A DNA stretch of 64,000 nt, from contig JAJEKV010000110.1 in NCBI GenBank assembly GCA_021234155.1, positions 1,392,338-1,456,337 on the forward strand, in the 5' to 3' direction. This DNA comes from Isoetes taiwanensis (taxonomy: Eukaryota > Streptophyta > Lycopodiopsida > Isoetales > Isoetaceae). Below, in pieces: positions 46,674 to 57,960 of the stretch. Numbering within the stretch: the stretch's first letter is position 1; each line of letters opens with the position of its first letter. The position numbers were made by a program, and so were the translations under genes. The notes beneath the pieces were generated by a model, which was not told the origin of the DNA, did not search any database, and worked only from the letters and a program-made list of their open reading frames with translations.

Positions 46674-47015
46674 ATGTCGTACAAGCTTCCCTGGATGCGG
46701 CCCGACACAGGACCTTTGCCGGTCCGGAAGGAGAGAGGGGCACCGTCGCTGGCAAGCGTCCTCGCGCGCATCGAAACAGCGTTCCCGTCCCAGCAGCTCC
46801 GCGACTTCAACAACTCCGACTTTTTTACAATTCGTAATTGCCTTGTTACACCGGCGAGAGGTTACGTCTTTGTAGGATCAACCCTCCATGTTGAGGTGTC
46901 TCCGGAGATAGCAACCCGGGTTGAAAGGGCGCGCTGTGAGACTGACCTAATCCACTGCCAGATTGTGGTTACTGAGGAAGACAACGTTCTATTTGAGAGC
47001 CCTGTTGGGCCTTAA
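46674..47015 (+). CDS. Small hypothetical protein, 113 aa
   Basis: Frame MSYKLPWMRPDTGPLPVRKE... has balanced composition (ASVLARIETAFPSQQLRDFN, then GYVFVGSTLHVEVSPEIATR) and stops at 47015. It is preceded by a likely intron with a pyrimidine-rich acceptor and followed by a T-rich 3' region with aatgaatat near 47210, which could serve in polyadenylation. I do not recognise a family. It could equally be a decayed transposon gene. An ATG 11 bases upstream opens a different frame. Confidence 0.4.
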   Translation: MSYKLPWMRPDTGPLPVRKERGAPSLASVLARIETAFPSQQLRDFNNSDFFTIRNCLVTPARGYVFVGSTLHVEVSPEIATRVERARCETDLIHCQIVVTEEDNVLFESPVGP

Positions 47016-47803
47016 TTGCTTCCAGCCTTGTCTGCAATGGCTCCACTGGACGACCTCACTTCTTCACCTCCTCTTTTTTGGCTGATAAGAATGTAGAACT
47101 TCCCTCACCTGCCAATGTTTGATCTATAATGTGGCCTGCGGGTCAAGAATTTTTGTGATGGGCCTAAGTGCCAACTTTTGTATCAGCCCTCGGGCTTCTT
47201 TGAAATGAATATGAGTTACACACTTGCAAATAATGCACTTTAGTTTTTGTCTTCACACAGTTCTTATTTACATATAAATTATGTGTTTGTGTTTAGCATG
47301 ATCCGAATGCAACAGAACTTTTCAAATTGGGCTGATGATCCCCTTCATTTGAAGGCCAATGTAACTCATATTATATGCCATGAGATTTGATTTTAAGGTT
47401 AGACCAATTTATCAAACGTAAATATACATTGCAAAGAATATAGGGTTGATTTCATATTTAATGTTGTGTTGCTGCTACAAGTGCTGCTACCTTAGTTGTC
47501 TAAGGTCTCGTCTATGGTCTCAAATCCTTTGTCTTGACTACGCCATGTGCAAATGTTAGATGTTAGTATTGTATTAGAAATGTCAGTTCTCTTAAGCGCC
47601 TGCTGTAGACTTAACACACCTGGTTAGTGAAAGTGTTGCCCTCCTCGAATCTTGGTGTTGGTACTGACCCTTCAGACATATTTGCCCTCCAAGTCTTTGC
47701 AAAACTTCACATCCATTCCTCTGGCCCAAGAGATTATGTCCTTGTCCACGCCTATTTCGACCATTTTTCGAATGATCCTAGCTTTGTCTATGGCCCTATC
47801 CCG
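47016..47803. other. Intergenic, no gene recognised
   Basis: Probable 3' region of the small frame before it, then sequence without recognisable features. Confidence 0.35.
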
Positions 47804-48629
47804 TCATCTTTGGGGTCGAATGTCTGCTACATAATTGACCCAACCTTGCGTATCCAATCTCATGGAATTCCCAGGGCCAATACCTGCGTGTGGCTGTGAC
47901 TCTCCCTCCCTGTTGACCAAGTCCCAGGTCTTCAATGGTGACCTGATTGTACTAATGGAGTTTGTACGAGTCGACCCGGGGCGGGGAAGCCTTCTAAACA
48001 CATCACGCACACCGACAGCGTCTTCCGAGCACAGATGAGTATCTTCCAGGCTGCACATAACATTCACTTCATCTTCACTATCATGGTCACCTGCATGATC
48101 ACTAGTAGCGGGTGTGGTCAATCCACTAACATCTTTGAGGTCGGGGTCCATGTTGAATGATGTTCTCAATATTGGATCCATGATTGGACTCAACCCTTGC
48201 CTTATCCTCATTTTGTTTCTAACCTCTAACCTTTTGCTCCTCACCTCATCACTCATTGGTCTCTACGAAGGCTAAGACTGCGCAACCCTTGAGATGCCCA
48301 CAGGGTACATGAGTGCCCTAAGTCTAGCGATGGGGCTTCAAATTCTGCATCAGCCTTCTTCCTATTTTCCCTCTCTTCCCTATTACATTTGAGCTCTCTT
48401 GGCGACCTCTGTCTTTCCAATTTCCTTCTAGCACTTTTCGAGGTTTCACGGCTGCAACTTGCTCATTCTTTAGTCTTCTTTGCCTCAGCCCTCCTAGACC
48501 TTTCGTGACCAAGGCCTCCACGAAGCCATCACTAGAGATGTGCACCCTTCCACTTAGGTGCGAGACTACACCCCGATTCCTTGCCCTCCGTGGATTGAGG
48601 CTGTTGCATGCGGGCTGTGATGTCCTCAC
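47804..48629 (-). other. Two open frames downstream of the pogo-like transposase
   Basis: Frames at 48324-48629 (101 codons, basic) and 47804-48256 (150 codons, MSDEVRSKRLEVRNKMRIRQ, then an acidic middle) share the strand of the transposase and may be its C-terminal tail or a second transposon gene. No domain recognised. Confidence 0.35.
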
Positions 48630-48702
48630 TTACGTGGGGGCTGCACACATGCATGTGTTGTTCCCATGTCACCCGGATGGTACCACATGTTCGATGAGGG
48701 TC

Positions 48703-50366
48703 TTAAGGTTGAATCAATGGCACGATGTTCCCCATCAGTGCATCTTCTCGGGGAGATGGATGCATATCATGTCTTTCAATGTCCACATTGTCAACTACAT
48801 GTTCATGTACTCCAATAGGCTCTTGGCCACCATGCTCACCTGTGCGAGGGCCGCGGTGCCTCCCATAAGCTGTTGCAAGTCGACCCACGTTGAATTGCTC
48901 CAATTCCTCATCCTCCAAGTTGGCTGCATTTTCTTGGCCTACACTTTGGATAATCTGCTCCATGGGCACTCTACCAAACCTGCCACTTTCCTGGCACGGC
49001 TTAACCTTGTCCGGTTGAATGGCCAAATCCCGGTTGCTCTAAACCACGCCTTGATGTTGCTAGGTGTCATTACGATTCAATGGCACGTGAAATGAGCTAC
49101 GCAATGTCCTCCCTCTTGGTTCAGTCCTCCTTTGATAACCATGTAAGAAGATCTCAATCTCTTGAAAGCTGCCTTGAATGGTGCAAAGCATGCAACATCA
49201 AATGTTGTAACCTATGTGATGTGTGGGGTGGAAGTAGGGCAAAATGTATGCCCATTTCCTTAGGCTGCCAAAATCACTTCCAGCTCCCACATGGCTGCCA
49301 TGGCCATCCATATTATCGGATGTGGTCTTGATGGAGATACTCCACCGGGAACCCTAGCAACAAAATGTGACAACCAAGAGTTGAACAATTACGTAGTCAT
49401 CGGGCCGAGGGCTGCCGCGGCAATTGCCCCTTCCTCACATCGGCAATGTTATCTTGCCTCATCCAAAGTACCCTTGAATATATACAAATTAGGTATCTTA
49501 AACCCTTCACATTTACACATACGGAATGGTCACCCACTCCCTATTGTTCATGACCACCTCATTGACCCTATGCTCCCCGGAAATGCACTTATATATAAAA
49601 GGGGGTATGGCGGTAGCAAAAACCCCCTTGTATCACATAATTTTTAAAGGCAATTTGACCCCTTTGTGTATAGATATTGCTCCAAATCGGTTTGCTAAAA
49701 ACACCCCTAACCCCTCATACACATGCAAATGGTCCAAAAACACCCCTCAGTTGAACTCTCATGGGTTATCTGGCCCGATCAAAGGTGAATCCCCGGGTGC
49801 TCCCCTTTCCTCCCTATGATCTTCATGCCCTTCACCTTACCGGCTTGGATGCCGGTCTCATCGGCATTCCGGATCCTAGAAGGGGGAAGTTGAACTTCGT
49901 CATAGATTTGTCTCGGACCAGCATAGAAGTTATCCGGTTCTCTTGGGTCATAGCCTTGCGCCCGGCGATATCTAGTGTCTCTGCGGCTTCTTAGTGTAAC
50001 CTCTGGGTGCCTTTGTTTGAACAGCTTCCACCATTTACTCCCGGGAACCCAAGAAATTCGAGTTGCCCCCTCCATAGCCATCACATGCTTCCCTTTCCTT
50101 GGCGGTGAGAGTGTAACCCCATTCCACCTTTCGGCCACTGGAGGTGCCAGGTTGACTAACTCTTCCTCTTGTAGAGTCGTTAGGATTTGTGGATTACCCG
50201 GTCTGTTTGTGAGTTATCGGCCATCTGGCCGGTCCCTTATTGTTGATTCGGGATTCGGACCTTCTAGATGCCTCTCTAACAGATATATCATACTCACTTA
50301 CCTCATCCAAGATATGCGCCATTTGATCTTGATCCACTGCCCTCGTTTGCTTGGCCTCCTTGGCAT
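48703..50366 (-). pseudogene. Pogo/Tigger-like (DDE_1) transposase, frameshifted and interrupted
   Basis: The - strand starts at ATG 50366 (MPRRPSKRGQW). A psq-type helix-turn-helix follows (ILDEVSEYDISVREASRR), then the CENP-B-like segment WWKLFKQRHPEVTLRSRRD and the first catalytic Asp in RIRNADETGIQAG, the conserved N-x-DETG of pogo transposases. A 218-bp repeat (49577-49794) splits the gene; on its far side are NREWVTIPYV, IPNLYIFKGT, LLPPHTSHRLQ and finally IQPDKVKPCQ, all in DDE_1 order but in several frames. Family role: cut-and-paste transposition at TA sites. Inactive here. Confidence 0.82.
49577..49794. mobile_element. Small repeat element M1 (218 bp) inside the pogo-like gene
   Basis: Ends are weakly inverted (ccggaaatgcac at the left; gtgaatccccgg at the right) and flanked by tgctcc on both sides. 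Internally it has spaced A-run/C-run units (aaaaacccccttgtat, gacccctttgtgtata, aaaaacacccctaacccc, aaaaacacccctcag). It interrupts the transposase homology cleanly, which proves insertion. Confidence 0.72.
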
Positions 50367-50383
50367 TGTGGGAGATGCACCCG

Positions 50384-50611
50384 GGGGATTCACTTATAAC
50401 AAAGGGGATATGCCATCTGGCGTTAGGGGTAGTAAAAAACCCCCTAGTATACTGACTTATGAAAGCTATTTTAACCCCTTTAAGTATATGGTTTACCCCA
50501 AATAGTGGTTAAAAAACCCCTAGTATGGTACGTATGCCTACGTAAAATGGTAAAAAAAAACCCTCAAGTATAACTCACATGGTTTTATGCGCCCAAAACA
50601 TATGAATCCCC
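50384..50611. mobile_element. Small repeat element M2 (228 bp), same family
   Basis: Inverted ends ggggattca (50384) and tgaatcccc (ending 50611). Four units of the type aaaaaaccccctagtata occur at about 50436, 50470, 50512 and 50552. It lies 18 bases upstream of the pogo-like start codon. Its target duplication is unclear. Confidence 0.7.
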
Positions 50612-52173
50612 AGGAGATCCCCAGGGAGATCGGCCGATTTGTAGTGTCCGGCGGCTTCCTCCTTGGAGGCGATAACTCTTTTCCTTGATGTAGGTACTCA
50701 CATCATTCTTGGCTTCACCCTCGTCTCCTCTCCGACCTCTTGTGGAAACCATGTCTATTATCGTGCTCCTCAAGACACGATATCGATAAGCACGGAATTT
50801 GGAAGTTGAAGTTGGCTTTTATTATGTTAGGAGCCTTTTCCTTTTTTCCCTTTTGCCTTTTCATTCTTCTATTCCACTGCTTTTCCACCGTGAGATTAAT
50901 CGTCTAACCTCTTGCGAGGAAAATGCTCTGGAATGGTAGCGAATTCAAGTAAGGGGCATTGAATTCTAATTTGAATCGATATGATCGGGACTCTTAACCA
51001 CGACCACGGTGGGCGGAAGCTGTTCCACAATTGTAGACAAAACAATTACACAACAGCGGGAAGCGGGGGCTTCACGCTTAAGCGGAGCTCTATTGCGGTC
51101 GATGGTCAACAAGCGCCGCGACAAGCGGCAAGCCCTTTGCATCGGCGTAGCTTTATCGCGGTTGCCGATTACCGATTACGACATCCGGGACACATGGGCG
51201 GCGCGCCGTCGTCCGGGCCATAGCGGCCTCGGGGCGTGCACACCAACATCCACGGGCCACACCGTGGTGAAGGCGAAGTCTAACCCGCGGTCGAAGGGCC
51301 CCTTTCGGCATGCCACATGGCGATGTTGCGTCGAGCGAGGGGGATGGCGGTGCTCAGGGGCCGATCCGCGATAGGAGGCAACCATACCCTACTTGTAGTT
51401 TAACCAACTATTTTATTTCTTTCTGCGTCAAGTGCGAGATGTTACGTGGATAAACATATTTCTCTTCACCAAACCAGCTCTTCAAATTGCTAAGCTTGGC
51501 ATTTAAACATATTTCTCTTCACCAAACCACCTCTTCACATTGCAAATCTTTTTAGGGCACCATAAATAGTAAGTATTGATTACCCGTTACAAAGCTACAC
51601 AACTTTGACAAAATAATCTATTCAATTCTAGCTAGTTCTAAATAAACAAGACCTTGCCAAAATTTGGGAGCCAAAGGGAAAAAAATCCTAAACAATCCTC
51701 CATAAACAAGACCTTTCTAAAACTTCAATATCTTGAAGGAAATAAATCAACTACATTCTAGCTTTTTAATAGAAAATAAGACCTTGCCAAAACCTTATGA
51801 TGTGCCTTTTGTGCTAGTTTTATTTTTATTTTTGGTCTTGTATTTGCAAGTTGTTTATCGAGTGTTTTTTTTTTTATGTTGTGCACTAACATAAACTATA
51901 AAAGCAAGAAATTAAAGCACATGGTTGAGAAGACAACAGAACATGTCTGAGCATGAAGATCACGATACAACTTGAGAGCACTAGCAGAGTGACTTCTTAG
52001 TGCCGCATTTGAGAACCCCGAGCTTCTCTTCTTTCTTCTAAAACATAAACGCCGACCTAGAATTCAGGGCCTCCTAGCAAGCAGAGAGAGCAGCGGAACA
52101 TGCCAGAGCTAATGAGTTCCGCATAGAGAACTAATACGGTAGTGGGCAATGGAGGACACATCCATCTGGACGT
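50612..52173. other. Intergenic; GC-rich block and a 53-bp direct repeat
   Basis: 50981-51385 is a GC-rich block with frames of about 80 and 120 codons that match nothing I know. At 51452 and 51505 the same segment (aaacatatttctcttcacca) is repeated at 53-bp spacing. Motifs of the type ataagaccttgccaaaa recur at about 51650, 51710 and 51780. No gene recognised. Confidence 0.45.
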
Positions 52174-52621
52174 CCGTATTTAGAGTCCGGGATGTGGTAT
52201 TTCCGGACTTTCTTGATGGTATTTCTGGACATCCGTTACAGCCAAGTGGGATTTCTGGCCAAAAAAGTGGTATTTCCAGCCAAAAAGGGTGGTATTTCTG
52301 GCCAAAAAGTGGTATTTCTGGCCAAAAACCAAGCGCGAAACTGCGCGGCGGAGCTGAAATCTTTGGTCGGATCGCTCTTGCAGCTTCGTGGATGGCTTGA
52401 ACTGCTTCAAAAGCCCTTCTAATCACTTTATCTGCCTCTTTAACGTTAGTTTGATGAAGAGAGGAAGCGATTTGAGCCCAGATAGAGCCGGATTGATCTA
52501 AAAATGCCCCAAAACAGTTGATTCTGGGCTTGAAACTGTGAAATTACAGTGGCTGATAACGGGTGGCCGGAAATACCACAAAAAAAGTCCGGAAATACCA
52601 CATCCCGGACTCTAAATACGG
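52174..52621. mobile_element. Foldback-type element, 448 bp, ~70-bp inverted ends
   Basis: The left end ccgtatttagagtccgggat is matched by its complement ending at 52621. Pairing continues for about 70 bases on each side (gtggtatttccggactt...). Inside the left arm, ggtatttctggccaaaa-type units of about 18-22 bp are repeated four times (about 52246-52330). No transposase. Target duplication not clear. Confidence 0.85.
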
Positions 52622-53480
52622 CGGTCCCATCTAAGAAGGAAGATTGCATTATCACAGAGGTGCATGAAGTTTGTCAGGATAACAGACCAGGCTATTGTCC
52701 GCAGGGAGGGAATAGAGGGAATGAGATAAGGAAGAAATAAGTGATTGTATCATTAGCAAACTGGTAGTCTGTCCTATCCTCCTTCTTCTTTTCTGTTTGA
52801 TGTATCTAAAATGCCCCTCCCCCCGCAATAAGTTCGTTGACTCATTGTAGATGCATTTTAGACACATTAAACAAGAACATCACAAAAAGACGAGTAAATT
52901 AATATCTCTAAAGCTCGAGTGGAGAATGGAATGTCGCTAGGCTGCTTTTTTCGAGGGCCGTAATCAAGAGAGTTCTGGGATCTCTTGTTATGTAATCTTT
53001 GGAATCGTCGAGTTTTCCCGAGCTTCCTTTCCTTTGCCTCTCTGCCTCAATGCCACTCAGTCACTTGCTAAGTATCATTGCTCAGAGAGGCAGTGAAAAA
53101 GAGGCTCGCAGAAATAATAATCCTTCTAAAGGTGCCATGGTTGGGCTTTCAAGCGGTTTGATTGATTACCACTCTAAAAATGGAAGCTTAGTTGCTCACT
53201 AAGGTTAAATCGATCCTGTCTGGGAGTTACGGGAAGTTTTCTTACCTCCACATGTAATCTCCTAGAACTTCAAGTGTGAGAACGCCACCCAATTTCAAGC
53301 CATAATATTGCTTAATCTTCTTCATTCCCAGTATGTTGGGCTTTGCCAGAGATACTCTCCTCTATTTTCATTCCATCATCCCATGAACTTGGCTCTAGAG
53401 CATATAACAGATCCGAGAACTTCATATATTGCATTTGGCTTCTTAAATCATCATCATTCCATCATGACCCCTTAAAAGCT
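52622..53480. other. Intergenic, no gene recognised
   Basis: No convincing frames. The 67-codon frame at 52999-53202 lacks features. The LINE-3 relic may begin near 53,400. Confidence 0.35.
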
Positions 53481-54900
53481 ATTGTCCTATTATCTGAGGC
53501 GACCTCTGTGAGCCAGTTGCTATATGCGGATGATGTAGCTTTGCTAGCCCACCACGGCCCGGCGGTATGCGGCGACATTTGGATGCCCTCGATTGGGTTA
53601 CGTGGGGCAGCGGGAATGGCGGTGAACTTGCACAAAACTAAGCTTCTCGCGATCTGTCCTCGCAACACCCTATCCGGGAGTTATATTACGGGGGGGCGGG
53701 AAGTGGAGATGGTCGCGGAACTTCAAGTATCACAGGAATTGATTTCACTACTAACATCTTTGTGGGATGAGTGTGTGGAGAGGAGAGCCCGGTCTTGGTG
53801 GAAGGCTTTATATGCGATGCAAAAGCGTGTTGCGGGATAGATCTCTGTGGCTGGCGAGGAGAGCACACTGTTTAGGGCTTTAATGGTAGGTCTTTGCTAT
53901 ATGGGGTGGAGGTTTGGGGCCCAGCGGTTAGCAAAAACACGTGGGATAGGTTGGAAAGGGTGCGAGAAAGCTTTCTTGACATATAGCTTGGGAGTGAAGG
54001 ACAAATGCCCGTATCAGATTTTGTTGTATGAGGCGGGGTTACGGCCTTTCTGACGATACGCTATCTTGTTGAGGCATCTTACTTGCTTCCATAAGGTGGA
54101 TGGGATGGATGAGCATCGCTTGCCCCCCAGGCCGTGTTGTTAGCGGGGCCCCAGTATTTGAAGAGGGTATGGCACGAGCAGCATTGTAAGGGATGGTTTA
54201 GGAGGTGGTCTATGGATTACCAACGGATGGTGGCAGCGGTCCCGATCTTGTGAGAATGGGCAATTGGATGCGGGCTATGCTGCCACCACAGTGGGATGCC
54301 TCTACTCTTGCAAAGCCCAAGGCGAGCACTATCACGCTCAGTTAATCCGGCCTTGAGCATGGACCCCATCGGTGCCCGAAAGCACACATCTCTGTGAAGA
54401 AGCGGAGAGCTATTGCTGCCATAAGGGCGGGTTCCCATTACCTCGAGGTTGAAACAGTCATTTGGGGAGTGAATGGCGGGCACGGGATCCCGGGGGAGGA
54501 GAGGATATGTCGGTGTTGTGAGATGCGTGATAGAGGATGAGCACCATGCCCTCGGTGGTGCCCGGCATATGCCCATGTCCGGCGGTGCACAGCGATCTTA
54601 GATGCTCGACACACGCTACATCGATTACTCGCATCACCTATGGTAGCCTTGTTGGGAGCTTACATCCTGCGATTTTGGGCCGTCCGGACTTGCTCTTGGG
54701 GGCATGGTATTTGAGCCCTCTTGTTAGGGTTTTCCTCCCAAGTGGGGGTTTTCATCCGGTAGTAGGGTTCTCTTTGTCTGATTATATTGTTTGTTTTGGT
54801 GTTGGGGTTTTGGCTTTTTTGCTGTTCTGCATGTACGAGTCTCATAGGCCTCGGCCTCAGGTGGGCGTTAAAATAAACTTCCTTCCTTCCTTCCTTCTGT
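53480..54900 (+). pseudogene. LINE-3 family: RT palm to C-terminal zinc segment, frameshifted
   Basis: Reads TSVSQLLYADDVALLAHHG with the YADD catalytic site at about 53525, then GMAVNLHKTKLLAICP, the next RT block. Later come GVEVWGPA (about 53900), LGVKDKCPYQILLYEAG and GGHGIPGEERICRCCEM (about 54475-54525), a Cys-rich C-terminus related to the fragment at 61679. The 5' half is missing and frames change often. The element runs to a (TTCC)n tail at 54879-54897, a common way for LINEs of this type to end. Confidence 0.8.
54879..54897 (+). repeat. (TTCC)n microsatellite tail of LINE-3
   Basis: About five units directly after aaataaac at the 3' end of the LINE-3 relic. Confidence 0.85.
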
Positions 54901-55580
54901 TAAAACACTTTATAAACCACGCACCATTTACGCAAAGACAAACATAAACATCACAAATCCGGTCTTATCTTCTTCATTTTATAGAAATCCTTGCTGATCT
55001 TTTCTCGCCTTTCTATGGCCACTATGCTCTGCGGTTCCAGCGAACTAATGGGCTATTTCTACTGTTAATAATCGCAAGCCCGTGCGATTTTCTCCCAAGA
55101 TCTTGCACCTATTGGGAAGAATATGATCTAATGATCATCTAACGGGTTCTACACCCGAAAGGTATGATAGACTATCCGGTCCCTTGATTCTATAAAATAA
55201 TTCTTGTGGGCGATGGAGTTTTTGCATCGGGGAATTGTCTCAAATTCCGTGAAGTCTCATGGGCAGATCATAATGAATGTTTCAATCTGTTTTACGCATC
55301 GGTTAAGCGAGTTTGTTTCATTAATGCAATCCATTGCCCCATAGATGGGGACACTCCTGCTCAATAGCAAAAGTCAAGGCTCTGATAACCACCACATTAT
55401 TGTGCAACCTACCTAATATCGGTAGAAGAGATAATACTTGCACATCGAATCACGGAAATCTCGAGGTCCAAATGGTTGTTCTTTGCATGTATTTATGCGA
55501 AATTAAAACATAGTGGCATTTACCAAAGTGCTCGATGCGAGCCAAAATCGAGCTTGCTTGAAAAAGCCGACCATATCGTC
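54901..55580. other. Intergenic, no gene recognised
   Basis: No open frame or element end that I can support. Confidence 0.35.
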
Positions 55581-55639
55581 GTTTGCATAAAATGCTCAAC
55601 TCCCCAATGATGTTTCTTATCCTCTATCTCTGCCTACCC

Positions 55640-56110
55640 AAGCTTAAACACAACGAAAAAGGTGCTCCAATACCCTATAAAATACCCTTAAAAATGCCTA
55701 TAAAATCCCCTTTTAAAGTTGAAGAGCAGGGGGATAAAATGTATTTTTTTGAATCGGGTGTTGGCCTAATCCCCTTTTCCTCATTTGTATGATAATACCC
55801 GTTATGTTGGTGTCGCAATCCCCAGTCAATAATACCCTAAGTAATACCTTATTTCAAATCATACCCTATTATCATTTGCAAAATAATACCCCGTTTCAAA
55901 TAATACCCCATTCCAAATAATTCCCTATTTTAAATAATACCTCATTCCAAATAATTCTCTGTTTTAAATAGTACCCCATTCCAAATCATTCCCTGTTTCA
56001 AATAATACCCCATTCAAATAACATACCACCTGTTTCAAATAACATACCACATTATCATTAGGTAGGATAATACTCTATGACCATAAGAAAATACCACATA
56101 TCATTTGTAA
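55640..56110. repeat. Degenerate array of AATAATACCCC-type units
   Basis: Variants of caaataataccccattc repeat with a period of about 17-20 bases for some 450 bases, strongest at 55850-56050. The array is AT-rich with regular C-runs. Confidence 0.8.
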
Positions 56111-56640
56111 GTTAATATATTTCAAAAATAAGTTGATAAGTAACAACTTGGCGAGTTAATCGGTAACAAATAGACAAAGTGTAATAAAAAATGATCAGTT
56201 TCAAGAAACAAATCGATATACAAAATTCTGCTTGACCAGGTTGTTTCCTGGCAGTTAACTGAGAATTCTTGCTCAATAAGTACTCTACCACTAAATCGTC
56301 TTGCTTTGTTCTTCTCTCCCACGAACTTGTCCACGTTTGAGATTTTCGGGAGGAACATACATACATACAACACACTAGGCACTCTGACCTTTTTTTGTTT
56401 ACCTTCATTGTAAAAAACCCTTGGTGCGGGGTTTTAATCCGCAACATATTAAAAAGAATGCAAGCATGCTTTGTAAAAAGCAACATATTAAAAAGAAATT
56501 TTAGATTTTAAGACTAACTAAATATTAATCACATTACCTTAACTCCAAGGTGTTCCACGAGGGATTACATGCTTCTCTTGAGAAGACCGCGATATTCTCC
56601 TCCTCTTCCTCTGAAATGAACAAATAAAAGCAAGTCATTC
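56111..56640. other. Intergenic, no gene recognised
   Basis: The 124-codon - strand frame here has no recognisable domain. Confidence 0.35.
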
Positions 56641-56699
56641 CACTTGCAACCGCGTAACCAACTCGGAGTTGTTACAAATGAGGGTGGCCCCCTTATCTC

Positions 56700-57960
56700 T
56701 GCTTTAAAAAGCGTGGATCTGCGGTACAAGATTACCGTCATCATCGTGCGTTTACGGTTCGGGGTTCATTTGCTAAAATATCACTTGTGCTTGCATTTAC
56801 GCAAGCTTCCTCATAACCATTACACTTCTTGGGGCTTATAGTACACATGCTCTAACCTTCTCAATGCTACTCTTGCAGCGGATCTCATGTCCCCAATCCG
56901 ATGCACATAATCCACGAATATTTTGGCCCGAGAACCATGAGCGGTGGTTCATCACGCATCCGTTCCACATACTCCTTAGTACTCCTTAGTATGTGGGTCA
57001 ATGAATTGCAAGCTCTTAAATAGTTCATCATCAATTTTCTCCGGATATGAAACAATGTTCCCCGGATGTGAATTTCTCCTTCATAATCTGCTCCTTTACG
57101 GGTCTCTGCGTCCATGTCTTGTTCATTTTCATTCATTATTATATTTGGGCGGGCAAGCACATCCAAGATAACCAAAATATTTTGCACCCAGAGCTTTTTC
57201 GGGCGGTGGCAAATATGTATTTAGACCGGATGTCACATCAAAGCGTGCAAAGACAACACGGAGCAAAATTTCCATATTTTGGCGGGGAGTTTTTGCAACT
57301 TCGTGTCAAGTAAGTCAAGCTGCTCAACTTGCTCTACCCTATCATTGCCTTTCCTACCTCTTGCGGCAATTATTTCTTTCGACTTCTTGTCGACCATGTC
57401 CCATGTAATCTCATTGGATCTTTCTTAAGCGGATTGTCCATTAACCTATCCTTCCTACTTTTGCTCTTTTCCCAGCCTCCTTGGGTTCTTCATCGTTACA
57501 CATCTTCATCGAGTCATTACGTGCAATAATATCCTCGGGCTCCTCATCAACGTATTCGGGTTCGAACACGATGCTTCTTAAATCATCACTCTCTGCTTTC
57601 TTGTTTCATGTAATTCAAAGCTTTTGCATTGCTCTTGCTCATTTTCTTCTTTGCATCTTTGTTAGCTAAAATTAAGGCGGAAAATCTTCTAATGTGACAA
57701 GAGCTTTGATGTATAGGCGAGGAACCTTATCGGTTTCTGTGACCCTAATGACCTTCTCAAAATTTGCTTGTTTATTTTATCAAAGCTCTCCACGTAGACT
57801 TACCCGTCATTAATCTTCATGTGGTTCCTCATCTGCTCCCTTTGTTGTGGCCCATTTAATTCATCAAAGCGCTTATCCTTGGCTGATTTAACAATCCGGC
57901 GTTGGCAAAAATAGTATCCGCGGTGCATAGTTGGCTGATTTAACAATCCGGTTGCCGCGT
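56700..57960 (-). pseudogene. eIF3 subunit c (translation initiation factor) pseudogene
   Basis: Going down the - strand: SAKDKRFDELNGPQQREQMR then NHMKINDG (about 57905-57800), [12 protein letters not shown] (about 57405), [13 protein letters not shown] (about 57345-57310), ILVILDVLARPNIIMNENEQ (about 57180), [18 protein letters not shown] (about 57095), [18 protein letters not shown] (about 56975) and [19 protein letters not shown] (about 56865-56810). Order and spacing match the N-terminal half of plant eIF3c, a core subunit of the eIF3 scaffold on the 40S ribosome. Stops and frame changes abound and no introns are evident in the matched span, which suggests a processed copy or an intron-poor relic. 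The start and the C-terminal PCI domain are absent. Confidence 0.82.

Noticed and set aside
48505-49095. 196-codon + strand frame
   Set aside because: It lies antisense to the pogo-like transposase C-terminus, whose motifs are recognisable on the - strand.
50975-51505. GC-rich frames of 80-120 codons (50981-51374)
   Set aside because: Arg/Gly/Pro-rich, several frames open at once because of GC content, no motif; left as unassigned.
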